Below, piece by piece: positions 9,663 through 17,616 of a stretch of 63,372 nucleotides of DNA; position 1 is the stretch's first letter; each line of letters begins with the position of its first letter. The stretch spans positions 1-63,372 of the forward strand of contig CAYFFO010000008.1 in assembly GCA_964342485.1 (NCBI GenBank). Reading direction: 5' to 3'. The position numbers and the translations under genes were made by a program. This DNA is from CAYFFO01 sp964342485 (lineage in GTDB: Bacteria; Chloroflexota; Dehalococcoidia; Lucifugimonadales; CAJWER01). Below the pieces are notes generated by a model. The model did no database searches and had not been told where the DNA came from. It worked only from the letters and a program-made list of their open reading frames with translations.

Positions 9663-10478
9663 TTGAATAAATATGAAGAATTCTTTTTTGATCTCAATGG
9701 ATATTTGATCATAGAAAATGTTTTAAATCAGAATGAAGTATCCAGATGTCTTGAAGCAATTGAACATCAGAGGGAATCTATCAAGATCAGATCTTCAGAG
9801 GAATCCCTATCTAGAGGAGCTAAGGCATTAGAAGGTAAACAGGGCAGGGGTGATATTAGTGGCATGCTGACCTGGCCTTCACCATGGGCCGAACCATTTA
9901 AGGAATTACTTGTTAATCCTGTGATTGTCCCTTATCTCAATGAATTGCTTGGAGAAGGTTTTAGACTTGATCATCTTTACGGTATAAGTATGAATAAAGG
10001 CTCTGAAGGATTTGTGTTTCACGGTGGTGGACCCAACACAGATTTGATTCATAGTTACAGGTTTTCGAATGGGTTAATTATGTGTGGATTGATAGTTGTA
10101 ACATGGGTATTGACTGATCAAGGGCCGGACGATGGCGGATTTGCATGTATACCAGGAACACATAAATCCAACTATACTCCACCGGAAGATATTAAGAGAC
10201 TTGAAACTGATATGGGATTGGTTAGACAAATAGAAGCTAAGGCAGGCTCTGTGATAATTTTTACTGAAGCTCTTTGCCATGGAACTCTCCCGTGGAAAGG
10301 TGTACATGAAAGAATTTCTATGCTTTATAAATACTCTCCTGGTACGCTTTCTTACTCACAAAAGTACATTCCTGATGGTGTAGAAGAAAAGATACAAGAA
10401 TTTACTAAAGACCAAAGGGCTGTATTACACCCACCCTATAAACCTGATCGACCACGCTTATCGGATATTGCTAATTAA
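9663..10478 (+). CDS. PhyH-family Fe/2-oxoglutarate oxygenase-like protein with HxG motif
   Basis: 271 residues, TTG start after GAAAGG. The opening FFFDLNGYLIIENVL is typical of the PhyH (phytanoyl-CoA dioxygenase) family. The distal ligand His206 (LCHGTLPW) and the 2-oxoglutarate Arg217 are in place, with GGFACIPGTHKSN between. The first ligand motif, normally HxD, reads H120-G-G122, so the carboxylate is absent. In Fe/2OG halogenases such as SyrB2 and WelO5, Ala or Gly at this place leaves room for a halide. A similar HGGG pattern seems common in related environmental proteins, so this is probably a subfamily trait. Halogenase, unusual oxygenase and non-catalytic roles are all open. Confidence 0.75.
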   Translation: MNKYEEFFFDLNGYLIIENVLNQNEVSRCLEAIEHQRESIKIRSSEESLSRGAKALEGKQGRGDISGMLTWPSPWAEPFKELLVNPVIVPYLNELLGEGFRLDHLYGISMNKGSEGFVFHGGGPNTDLIHSYRFSNGLIMCGLIVVTWVLTDQGPDDGGFACIPGTHKSNYTPPEDIKRLETDMGLVRQIEAKAGSVIIFTEALCHGTLPWKGVHERISMLYKYSPGTLSYSQKYIPDGVEEKIQEFTKDQRAVLHPPYKPDRPRLSDIAN

Positions 10479-10551
10479 ATATTCTTATTGACGCCTATAA
10501 TAGAAGATGTCTTATAAATCACATGTTTTGACGTGGCAACGTGGAGATAAA

Positions 10552-10908
10552 ATGAAAAAAACGATCAAACAGCAAGTAGAAAAATGTGTCGAAGATTTAA
10601 ATTCTGGAAACTTGATAGAATCCAGTTTACTTAAAATCATTGAATTGATTGACCATAGTAAAACACAGGATATCCTGTATTTACAAGCTAAAAACACCTC
10701 CCTTACTTCAGAAATACTTGGTATGCGTATTATTGAAGCTGGTGTAATATCCGATGGGCCAGCAGATCCAAAAGATTGGCCCTATCAGACTGTACTGGAA
10801 GCGATTAATGATGGATGGAGAGTAATAAAATTTCCAGAGATGTCCTTGATGTTAGATGGATCCAGAACGTACGGACTTGGGTTTGGCTTTATTCTTGAAA
10901 GATATTGA
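10552..10908 (+). CDS. Small unknown protein between two PhyH genes
   Basis: 118 residues from ATG 10552, chosen because GGAG lies about 7 bases upstream; an ATG at 10507 would add 15 residues but has a poor ribosome binding site. The N-terminal part is basic and helical. The C-terminal part, from about residue 75 (DPKDWPYQTVLEAINDGW onward), looks like a compact alpha/beta domain ending in GLGFGFILERY. I do not recognise the family. Its position between two PhyH genes, with short gaps on either side, suggests a shared transcript and perhaps a shared pathway. Confidence 0.6.
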   Translation: MKKTIKQQVEKCVEDLNSGNLIESSLLKIIELIDHSKTQDILYLQAKNTSLTSEILGMRIIEAGVISDGPADPKDWPYQTVLEAINDGWRVIKFPEMSLMLDGSRTYGLGFGFILERY

Positions 10909-10932
10909 ATTTTTGGATAAGGATTAATAGCA

Positions 10933-11757
10933 ATGAAACAGTACGACTGTAAACCTACACTAAACGACAATGAAGTATTGGAGTTTTGTAAGAATGGGTT
11001 TTCGATGTTTGAAGGTGTTATATCAGATGAAGTAAATAGAAGGACCATAGACTTTCTTGATGAACACCCCGGTACTGAACCTGTTGAATTACTGGAAGAG
11101 GACTGGTTTATAGAGAGTGTTATAAAAAATCCAGAAGTTTCTGGAGCTATTCGATCACTTCTGGGGAAAGGTTTCGGGCTCCCAAATTTAATTTCTAATC
11201 ATCGTATCCAATGTCCTCAACCAGCTCAGGAGTGGCATTATGATGGAGGTGATATTTTTGGGCCTCAGCTAAACTATTTACAGGTTTTTTACTATCCGCA
11301 AGATTGTCCACGGGAATTAGGACCTACAGAGTTGTTACCCGGGTCTCATTTTCTTTACGCACCCGGTGGTATGACACAGCATTATGGAAGACTGCGGGGT
11401 TCTGTTTATGCTACTTCTCCAGCAGGGTCTATTTTTATTACAGATTATTCAATCTGGCATAGAAGATCGGAATCATGGGGTAGTGGTTTAAGAAATAATG
11501 TTAAATATAATTACTGGAGAACTTCTGAACCAAAACGTGATTGGATCACCGATTCTGATTTTGATTTTGCTACAGCCGACTATCGTTTAGATGGCGAAAC
11601 ATATCGCAGACAATTTCAAGACACCTATGACGCAGCCGAGATGTACTTTTGGCTTCGTGGAGAGCATGAGAAATTTAAGATTATTGGTGGACAAGGATGG
11701 CCCATGCCTGGGCATCGTAACGATGTGCCTTATGGCGTACCTGAAAACGTACAGTAA
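10933..11757 (+). CDS. PhyH-family Fe/2-oxoglutarate dioxygenase
   Basis: 274 residues. A normal iron site is visible: H102-Y-D104 (WHYDGG), distal His176 (IWHRRS) and a 2-oxoglutarate-binding Arg near residue 187. PGSHF at about residues 136-140 is the usual PhyH loop. It should hydroxylate a small metabolite or lipid using Fe(II), O2 and 2-oxoglutarate; the substrate cannot be told. It starts 24 bases after the small unknown gene and ends the plus-strand run, convergent with the creatininase-like gene 11 bases away. Confidence 0.85.
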   Translation: MKQYDCKPTLNDNEVLEFCKNGFSMFEGVISDEVNRRTIDFLDEHPGTEPVELLEEDWFIESVIKNPEVSGAIRSLLGKGFGLPNLISNHRIQCPQPAQEWHYDGGDIFGPQLNYLQVFYYPQDCPRELGPTELLPGSHFLYAPGGMTQHYGRLRGSVYATSPAGSIFITDYSIWHRRSESWGSGLRNNVKYNYWRTSEPKRDWITDSDFDFATADYRLDGETYRRQFQDTYDAAEMYFWLRGEHEKFKIIGGQGWPMPGHRNDVPYGVPENVQ

Positions 11758-11768
11758 AAAATATAATC

Positions 11769-12545
11769 TTATTCAGTTTTTAACATATCATTAACTGTGT
11801 AGGTGATTCCTTGGATTGCTTTATCAATAAGTAGGCGACCTTTATCTGATGAAGCATATTTAGGTTCAGGATCTTTGTTCTTGTTAATGGCACTCTGTCG
11901 AACGTTTTCAGGAAAAGCTTCTAATGCAAATGAGGTTTCAAATTCTCCTGCATGCCCGGGGTGTTTGCCTATTTCCAAAATATCTTTAGTGTATTCTTCA
12001 GGGATAAAGTCCCAGTAACTGTTGAACCTTAGGTCTAGTCCTGTTGAATCACGTTCTAGTAGTGCATCAGTATAATCCTCATGAGAATCAATTGGTTTGG
12101 CAGTATTATTTATAGGATTCCCGTAAACAGAAGTTAGATGAAGTTGCCACTGTTGTATTACGCCTTTTACTGGAAGTACGTTTCCACCATGGCCATTTAG
12201 GATAAGAATTTTAGTAATTCCATGCCTTATAAGACTTTCTACGGCGTCAAATAATATTGCAAGCCAGCTTCCTGGTTTTGCAGACATAGTGCCAGGAAAA
12301 TACATGTGATGTTCCGCAATACCTATAGATATTGGTACAGCCACGATCACTTTAGGATAAAGTAAATCAGCTACGGTCTCGGCCATATAAGTACTGGAAA
12401 ATATATCTTGATTGATAGCCAGGTGTTCTAAATGTTGTTCAATACTTCCTGTCGCGATTATAGCTACTTCAAAATGTCCTTTATTTAGAGCTTCTTTGAA
12501 TTCATGCCTTGTATGTTGTTCTAAACGGATAAGTTTTGTTCCCAT
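11769..12545 (-). CDS. Creatininase-family amidohydrolase
   Basis: 258 residues. Creatininase-family metal positions can be followed: GSIEQH (Glu, His), NQD (Asp), NGHGGN (His) and GHAGEFETS (Glu). The usual EQHGPHLP loop is changed to EQHLEHLA, so substrate choice may differ from true creatininase. Members hydrolyse cyclic or linear amides, including formamides such as FAPy in MftE/ArfB relatives. Cytoplasmic. It starts 7 bases after the LLM flavin oxidoreductase stop and is almost certainly cotranscribed with it. Confidence 0.82.
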   Translation of the reverse strand: MGTKLIRLEQHTRHEFKEALNKGHFEVAIIATGSIEQHLEHLAINQDIFSSTYMAETVADLLYPKVIVAVPISIGIAEHHMYFPGTMSAKPGSWLAILFDAVESLIRHGITKILILNGHGGNVLPVKGVIQQWQLHLTSVYGNPINNTAKPIDSHEDYTDALLERDSTGLDLRFNSYWDFIPEEYTKDILEIGKHPGHAGEFETSFALEAFPENVRQSAINKNKDPEPKYASSDKGRLLIDKAIQGITYTVNDMLKTE

Positions 12546-12552
12546 ATTGAAG

Positions 12553-13716
12553 CTACCTTTTCTCTGTATAGTCTCGATGCGCTTTTTCGAGTGATCGTTT
12601 CCTCAATGCCTGTAATTCGTCTTTGGTATCAACCATCCATTGATACGATTCTGATAGGCTTGTCATAGTACCCTGGAAATGAGGCATCACATATCGTGCA
12701 AGTAATTCATAGCTACGGAACACTTGCTCTCTAGTTCCCCACTCGGTCGCTTGTATTAATAATCCTCCGAATCCTCCACTATTCTCATCAAGACGATTTA
12801 TATACTGTATTAAATCATCCGGAGTACCTACGCACCAGGCTCCTTTATCAATCATGGCATCAACGATTCGATCAGCTGGCCCGTCAAACAGTGAAGGATT
12901 ACCAAGGGCTTCTTCAAAATATCCTCTTTGGTATTGACCAGCTTTTATCCGTGCTTGCTCTATAGCTTCTTTTTTCGATTCTGCCAGAAAAACGTGAGTT
13001 ACTAGTCTCCAATCTTCACGATTCATGCTTTTACCATGTTCAGCGGCTGTATCTTCTGCTATTTTCCAGAATTCTTTGAGAGTATTTTTTACAGCATCTG
13101 ATGCTAAAACACTGAGTGACAGAACCGATGTGCCGTGTTTACCTGCTGTAACCAGTCCTGAGGGTGTTGCTGCAGCTGCTACAGCTATCGGGAAATATGG
13201 CTGGGTGTATGGTCTTAAGTGGAGTTTTGCCTCTCTTAATTTGAACCAGTCTGCCTCGTATGTGATTGGGTCTGTTTCTGTAAGGAGTCTGATGATTATA
13301 CCCAGGGCTTCGTCCATTTTTGGTCGTTGGGTTGAAAAGTCTATGCCCAGCATATATGCGTCAGTTACTAAAGCTCCAGGTCCTACTCCCATCATGATTC
13401 TACCTTTAGTCATATGATCCAGTAGCACCATTCGATTTGCGGTCATTAATGGATGGTGATATGGGAGACTTATAACGCCGGTTCCAAGTTTAATTCTCTT
13501 GGTACGTTGTGCAGCTGCAGAAATAAAAACTTCTGGTGAGGCAATAGGTTCCCATCCTCCACTATGATGCTCTCCGACCCAAGCCTCGTCATATCCTAAT
13601 TGTTCCAACCATTCAATCAATTCCAGGTCGCGGTCTAGAGCAAGGGTCGGATTGTCACCAACAGGATGGAACGGAGCCATAAAAATGCCGAATTTCATTC
13701 GCTTTGGTAAGGTCAT
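12553..13716 (-). CDS. LLM-class flavin-dependent oxidoreductase (luciferase-like)
   Basis: 387 residues with a bacterial-luciferase-like TIM barrel. The opening MKFGIFMAPFHP, EAWVGEHHSGGWEP and the LGTGVISLPYHHP segment are typical of the group. Such enzymes use reduced FMN and O2 to oxidise long-chain alkanals, alkanesulfonates, amines or heterocycles. Marine SAR202 genomes are reported to be rich in them. The downstream creatininase-like amidohydrolase, 7 bases away, suggests oxidation followed by amide or ring hydrolysis of one substrate; this is inference. Confidence 0.88.
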   Translation of the reverse strand: MTLPKRMKFGIFMAPFHPVGDNPTLALDRDLELIEWLEQLGYDEAWVGEHHSGGWEPIASPEVFISAAAQRTKRIKLGTGVISLPYHHPLMTANRMVLLDHMTKGRIMMGVGPGALVTDAYMLGIDFSTQRPKMDEALGIIIRLLTETDPITYEADWFKLREAKLHLRPYTQPYFPIAVAAAATPSGLVTAGKHGTSVLSLSVLASDAVKNTLKEFWKIAEDTAAEHGKSMNREDWRLVTHVFLAESKKEAIEQARIKAGQYQRGYFEEALGNPSLFDGPADRIVDAMIDKGAWCVGTPDDLIQYINRLDENSGGFGGLLIQATEWGTREQVFRSYELLARYVMPHFQGTMTSLSESYQWMVDTKDELQALRKRSLEKAHRDYTEKR

Positions 13717-13915
13717 GTTAGAAGCCTCATTTATAAAATCCTAAATCATGAAAGAAGTTTAGCATGGTCTGTATAGAGGAACAAAGTAGTCTGTTGAATC
13801 TAAATGGTATATAAAATGAGGCATTAATTTGAGATAAAATTTATACAAACGTTCAAATTAACCATTAGAGATAATCGATTAAGTTGACAGAGACACGGCC
13901 CTTTCATATGATCCC

Positions 13916-14281
13916 ATGATGAATGTAAATATATCATCAAAATCTACAGATATAGCACACGAGATAGTCAGTGTTGTTTCTGATAAATTAGGTAGAGATA
14001 TAGTATTACTGGACTTACGAGAGGTAAGCGGTTTTACCGATTATTTTGTTATAACCACCGTTGATTCTGCCAGACAAATGAATGCTCTGGTTGAAGATGT
14101 GGAGATTGCAGTCAAAACCATGGAGTGTAATGTCTATAAAAAAGAAGGTACTTCTAATGGTGGATGGATGCTCCTAGACCTCAGTAATATAGTCATACAT
14201 GTATTTCAAGAAGAGACCCGATCGCACTACGATATAGAAAAAGCATGGATTAAAGCAAAAGTGGTGGTTAGGATTCCGTAA
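13916..14281 (+). CDS. rsfS: Ribosomal silencing factor RsfS (Iojap family)
   Basis: 121 residues. DIVLLDLREVSGFTDYFVI and the later GWMLLDLSNIVIHVF are the family signatures. RsfS binds ribosomal protein L14 and blocks joining of the 30S and 50S subunits when nutrients are short. ATGs at 13916 and 13919 are both possible, and no strong ribosome binding site is seen. Its 3' end overlaps the convergent ndk gene by 14 bases. Confidence 0.92.
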   Translation: MMNVNISSKSTDIAHEIVSVVSDKLGRDIVLLDLREVSGFTDYFVITTVDSARQMNALVEDVEIAVKTMECNVYKKEGTSNGGWMLLDLSNIVIHVFQEETRSHYDIEKAWIKAKVVVRIP

Positions 14282-14720
14282 TCCATGGCTCGGAAGCCCT
14301 CTCGTACTCTACAATTTCATCATCTTTAAAGAATAAAGATATTTCTTTTATTGCTGACTCTGGTTTGTCAGATCCGTGAACCAGGTTTAGTCCGATTGAC
14401 ATACCATAATCTCCCCTGATTGTACCTGGGGCAGCTGATTTAGGGTCAGTAGGGCCCATCAGTTCTCTCACAACTGAGATCGCAGATTCTCCTTGTATTA
14501 CCATGGCTACCAGTGGACTAGACGTAATGAACTTTTCGAGTCCTGCATAAAATGGCTTATCAACGTGTTCTGAATAGTGTTTACGTGCCAATTCATTATT
14601 GACCAAAATAAGTTTCATTCCCGCTACTTTTAACCCTTTGCTCTCAATTCGACTAATAATTTCTCCTACAAGAGCACGTTGCACAGCATCGGGTTTTAAG
14701 AGAACCAATGTTTTTTCCAA
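14268..14720 (-). CDS. ndk: Nucleoside diphosphate kinase
   Basis: 150 residues, full length. EKTLVLLKPDAVQR opens the protein and NLVHGSD carries the phosphohistidine. It balances NTP and dNTP pools using ATP. It is the last gene of a minus-strand operon with tsaE and tsaB: tsaB stops at 14721 and ndk starts at 14720, immediately after it. The 3' end overlaps the convergent rsfS. Confidence 0.97.
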   Translation of the reverse strand: MEKTLVLLKPDAVQRALVGEIISRIESKGLKVAGMKLILVNNELARKHYSEHVDKPFYAGLEKFITSSPLVAMVIQGESAISVVRELMGPTDPKSAAPGTIRGDYGMSIGLNLVHGSDKPESAIKEISLFFKDDEIVEYERASEPWITES

Positions 14721-15410
14721 CTATATCTCCTTTTTTTGTCTGTTAGCTGATAAAATTTGATTTGCCTTCATGTATATTGGCTGCAAGCTGTCAGGGTCGG
14801 CTATTTTCCCGGAAAGAGTTAGGTCATAACCAAGCTTAGACATCACTTGTGGTTGCCGGCTTGGTAAAGTGGTCTCAGCGAAGACTGCATTTTTACCTAC
14901 TCTATGCTTTATTATATCTGATACCTCAGGAACTCCCTCTCCGCAAAACAGAGTTTGTTGTTCGACTGAAGTACCAATTTCAGAATGGGATTCTACGAGG
15001 TAAACTCCAGAATTTTGATTAATTGAACCTTCAGGATATCTAGCACTGTAAGCTTTAGATTTACCGGCCCCAATTAAAGCGTAGGTTGGCATTCCGAGAT
15101 GGATATATGGAATAGCTTCCACTTCAAGAGTATTTAAAGGGACCAATGGTATTTCCCTCGTTTTAGCAAAAGATTTGGCTGTACTAATTCCTACCCTAAG
15201 AGCGCTAAATCTGCCGGGTCCAACTGTTACATATACAGATTCAATTTGATCGGTTGTTATTTTAAGTCGGCTTAGTAGGGTATTGATAGAAGGTACAAGT
15301 TCAACAGAATGGTTTCGTTCTGATTCCCAGGATGATGAGCCGACAATCTCACTTTCTTTTGCCACTGCCACGGACGCGAATCGAGTAGATGTATCTATTA
15401 TAAGTTCCAT
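14721..15410 (-). CDS. tsaB: tRNA t6A biosynthesis protein TsaB
   Basis: 229 residues from the ATG that gives MELIIDTSTRFASVAV. An upstream ATG at 15431 would add seven residues and overlap tsaE, and is less typical. The VTVGPGRFSALRVGISTAKSFA segment is the ASKHA-fold signature shared with TsaD. TsaB scaffolds the TsaD-TsaB-TsaE complex that puts threonylcarbamoyl on A37 of ANN-decoding tRNAs. The C-terminal half is divergent, as is usual. Confidence 0.9.
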   Translation of the reverse strand: MELIIDTSTRFASVAVAKESEIVGSSSWESERNHSVELVPSINTLLSRLKITTDQIESVYVTVGPGRFSALRVGISTAKSFAKTREIPLVPLNTLEVEAIPYIHLGMPTYALIGAGKSKAYSARYPEGSINQNSGVYLVESHSEIGTSVEQQTLFCGEGVPEVSDIIKHRVGKNAVFAETTLPSRQPQVMSKLGYDLTLSGKIADPDSLQPIYMKANQILSANRQKKEI

Positions 15411-15420
15411 AATAATAAAC

Positions 15421-15900
15421 TTATACCGCAACTTTTTTTATGTGGTCGATATATCGTCTTGAGTCAGAAGTAAGGGTCATTTGACGAGATTCGTCTTTTT
15501 GACGCTCTATGTAGATTTGGAGTACATCTAGATTGTTATTTTCCGGAAGTCTATCTGCCCACTCTACTACCGTCAATCCATCACCTTCAAAATGTTCTAT
15601 AAGTCCGAGTTCATCCAAGTCATCCAGCTTATCAATCCTATAAAGGTCCATGTGGAATAAAGGTAGTCTGCCATTGTATTCAGAGATTAATACGAAAGTC
15701 GGGCTTCTCACATAATCGTCGATTTTAAGGCCCTTGGAAATGCCTTGAGTAAGTGTAGTTTTTCCCGAACCTAGATCACCGATTAAGAAAAACACATCCC
15801 CGGGATTAGCACGATAACCAAGGTTTTTTCCAATTTCCCTTGTTTCTTCTGGAGTTTTGGTAGTGATATTTGTAGAAATAGTATCCAAATTACTTCTCAA
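15421..15900 (-). CDS. tsaE: tRNA t6A biosynthesis ATPase TsaE
   Basis: 159 residues. The Walker A motif is GDLGSGKTT, followed by the conserved RSPTFVL, FHMDLYR and VEWADR segments. TsaE is the ATPase that drives the t6A transferase complex. It heads the tsaE-tsaB-ndk operon. tsaC/sua5 lies at about 57.1 kb; tsaD is not in the window. Confidence 0.95.
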   Translation of the reverse strand: MRSNLDTISTNITTKTPEETREIGKNLGYRANPGDVFFLIGDLGSGKTTLTQGISKGLKIDDYVRSPTFVLISEYNGRLPLFHMDLYRIDKLDDLDELGLIEHFEGDGLTVVEWADRLPENNNLDVLQIYIERQKDESRQMTLTSDSRRYIDHIKKVAV

Positions 15901-15950
15901 GTCTCTCTAATTCGAAAATTATTTTAACAAGTGATAGTGTTATATTCGGT

Positions 15951-16724
15951 TTATTCCCAGTCTTCATCTTCGCTTTCTTCGTCATGTCCTGGCTTAAACC
16001 CGGTACTGGATTGAGGAATCAGGGCATTATGTGAAGTTGGTGCTCGTTTTTGTGGTGTTAGAGAGTCTATAAATGATATTGACTTTTGAATACGTCTTTT
16101 GTTACCAAGTGAGTTGATAATACCTGATATTTGCATGTCCCTTAGGATTTTAATCTCTTCATCTTCAATATTGCGGTTTCCAGATAACAGACATGGAAGT
16201 CCAAGTAGGGTTCTGTCTTTTGAAATATTAAGTAAATCTTCTACTGATAGCTTTTTGGGTAGGTTAACACCTTCTATAATTACAGCGTCGATTGGAAGAG
16301 TATCAATAGCTCTGCCGCAGTCTCTTTCTATACCCGATTGAATAGCGAATATCTTTCCAAGATCATCATGATCAAACAAAGAGATATTTGTCTGTTCCAA
16401 GCCAAATATTACGAAGTCGCAACCTTTTGATATCAAAAGATCTAATTGTTCATCTGTTAAATTACCTGTTCGAACACCCCATGGTGTGTTGCCAATTTTA
16501 CTGATTGCTTTGTCAAGGAGATCTTCTTCAAACTCTTTGGCTTCTATTATTACGCTATCGACAGGTACTGATGCACTTTCTGGTTTATTCGCTAATTTGG
16601 TCAGTTGTATTGAACCGACAAGTAGTATGGAAGGCTGTCTTTCTTTCGACTTAACAGGGCCAAAACCCATAGGAACGGGTGTGGGATCTCCGATTCTTGA
16701 AAGATAATCGATAAATTTGCTCAT
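15951..16724 (-). CDS. Unknown protein, probable TIM-barrel fold, acidic tail
   Basis: 257 residues. I do not recognise a named family. Repeating strand-like segments (ILLVGSIQL, SVIIEA, WGVRTG, FVIFGLE, AVIIEGVN, LLGLPCLLSG) separated by helices look like a TIM-barrel core. About 50 residues of low-complexity tail ending in EESEDEDWE follow. No signal peptide and no obvious catalytic motif. It lies 50 bases upstream of tsaE on the same strand and may be in the same operon. Probably lineage-conserved in Chloroflexota, which a search would settle. Confidence 0.6.
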   Translation of the reverse strand: MSKFIDYLSRIGDPTPVPMGFGPVKSKERQPSILLVGSIQLTKLANKPESASVPVDSVIIEAKEFEEDLLDKAISKIGNTPWGVRTGNLTDEQLDLLISKGCDFVIFGLEQTNISLFDHDDLGKIFAIQSGIERDCGRAIDTLPIDAVIIEGVNLPKKLSVEDLLNISKDRTLLGLPCLLSGNRNIEDEEIKILRDMQISGIINSLGNKRRIQKSISFIDSLTPQKRAPTSHNALIPQSSTGFKPGHDEESEDEDWE

Positions 16725-16927
16725 TGTTACCTCGTATATAATTTTACCCGAGTTGTTGCAATTTTATTCTAAGCTATCACTTTTCAGCAATAATAGTTGC
16801 AAGATTCATTATAAATTGGGTTATATAGTCCCTATTTTGATAACGTTATTTTAAATACATGAAAACTTATGATCAAAATGAGAGAATGTTTTTGTTTTAA
16901 AGACCAATTTTATAGACTGGATCTAAC

Positions 16928-17596
16928 ATGAATAAAAAGCGTTTTAACGATTCAAGGTTACCATACGTTGTTATTGAACCTGACGAATTTAATCCTGACA
17001 ATGAATATCCTATTTTTGTAATGATGCATGGATATGGGTCACATATGGATGATCTAGTTCCTCTTGCCGAGGTAATAGATAGGGATAAATATCTTTATGT
17101 TTTCCCAAATGCACCGATAAAATTGGAAATGGGTTTTGGTATGTCTGGATATGCATGGAGTAATCCACCTGATTCAGAATTTGACGCGAATGGATTTTCA
17201 GAAGGTCTTGTTGAAGAATTACTGATAGAGATTGGCCAGCAGTATAAAATTTCTGACGGTAACAATTTTATAGGCGGTTTTTCCCAGGGAGGCATGATGG
17301 CGTATCGTTATGGCTTGCGCAGGCCTCAGCAATTTTCAGGAGTGGTCGCACTTAGCTCACGTTTAACAGAGAGCGATATTCCCTTAGATAACGCTGAAAA
17401 TAAAGAAATTCTGCCTAGAGTATTTATATCCCATGGTACGACTGACACCATAATTCCAATTCATGCTGGTCGTCAAAGTCACGATATTCTGAAAAAGAAT
17501 GGTTATCAATCAGAGTATAGAGAGTATTCAATGGATCACCAAATCACTGAATATGTGTTGAACGATTTAAAAGATTGGTTAAAAATCCCTATTTAA
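16928..17596 (+). CDS. Phospholipase/carboxylesterase (alpha/beta hydrolase)
   Basis: 222 residues of the phospholipase/carboxylesterase (YpfH/Acyl-protein thioesterase-like) family. The nucleophile elbow is GGFSQGGM, the acid is in HGTTDTIIP and the His in SMDHQITE, so the triad is complete. Likely a cytoplasmic esterase for short acyl esters. It stands alone in plus orientation, convergent with the enolase-superfamily gene 20 bases away. About 200 bases of AT-rich sequence lie upstream. Confidence 0.88.
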   Translation: MNKKRFNDSRLPYVVIEPDEFNPDNEYPIFVMMHGYGSHMDDLVPLAEVIDRDKYLYVFPNAPIKLEMGFGMSGYAWSNPPDSEFDANGFSEGLVEELLIEIGQQYKISDGNNFIGGFSQGGMMAYRYGLRRPQQFSGVVALSSRLTESDIPLDNAENKEILPRVFISHGTTDTIIPIHAGRQSHDILKKNGYQSEYREYSMDHQITEYVLNDLKDWLKIPI

Positions 17597-17616
17597 ACTT
17601 AAACTCACATTAAGTT

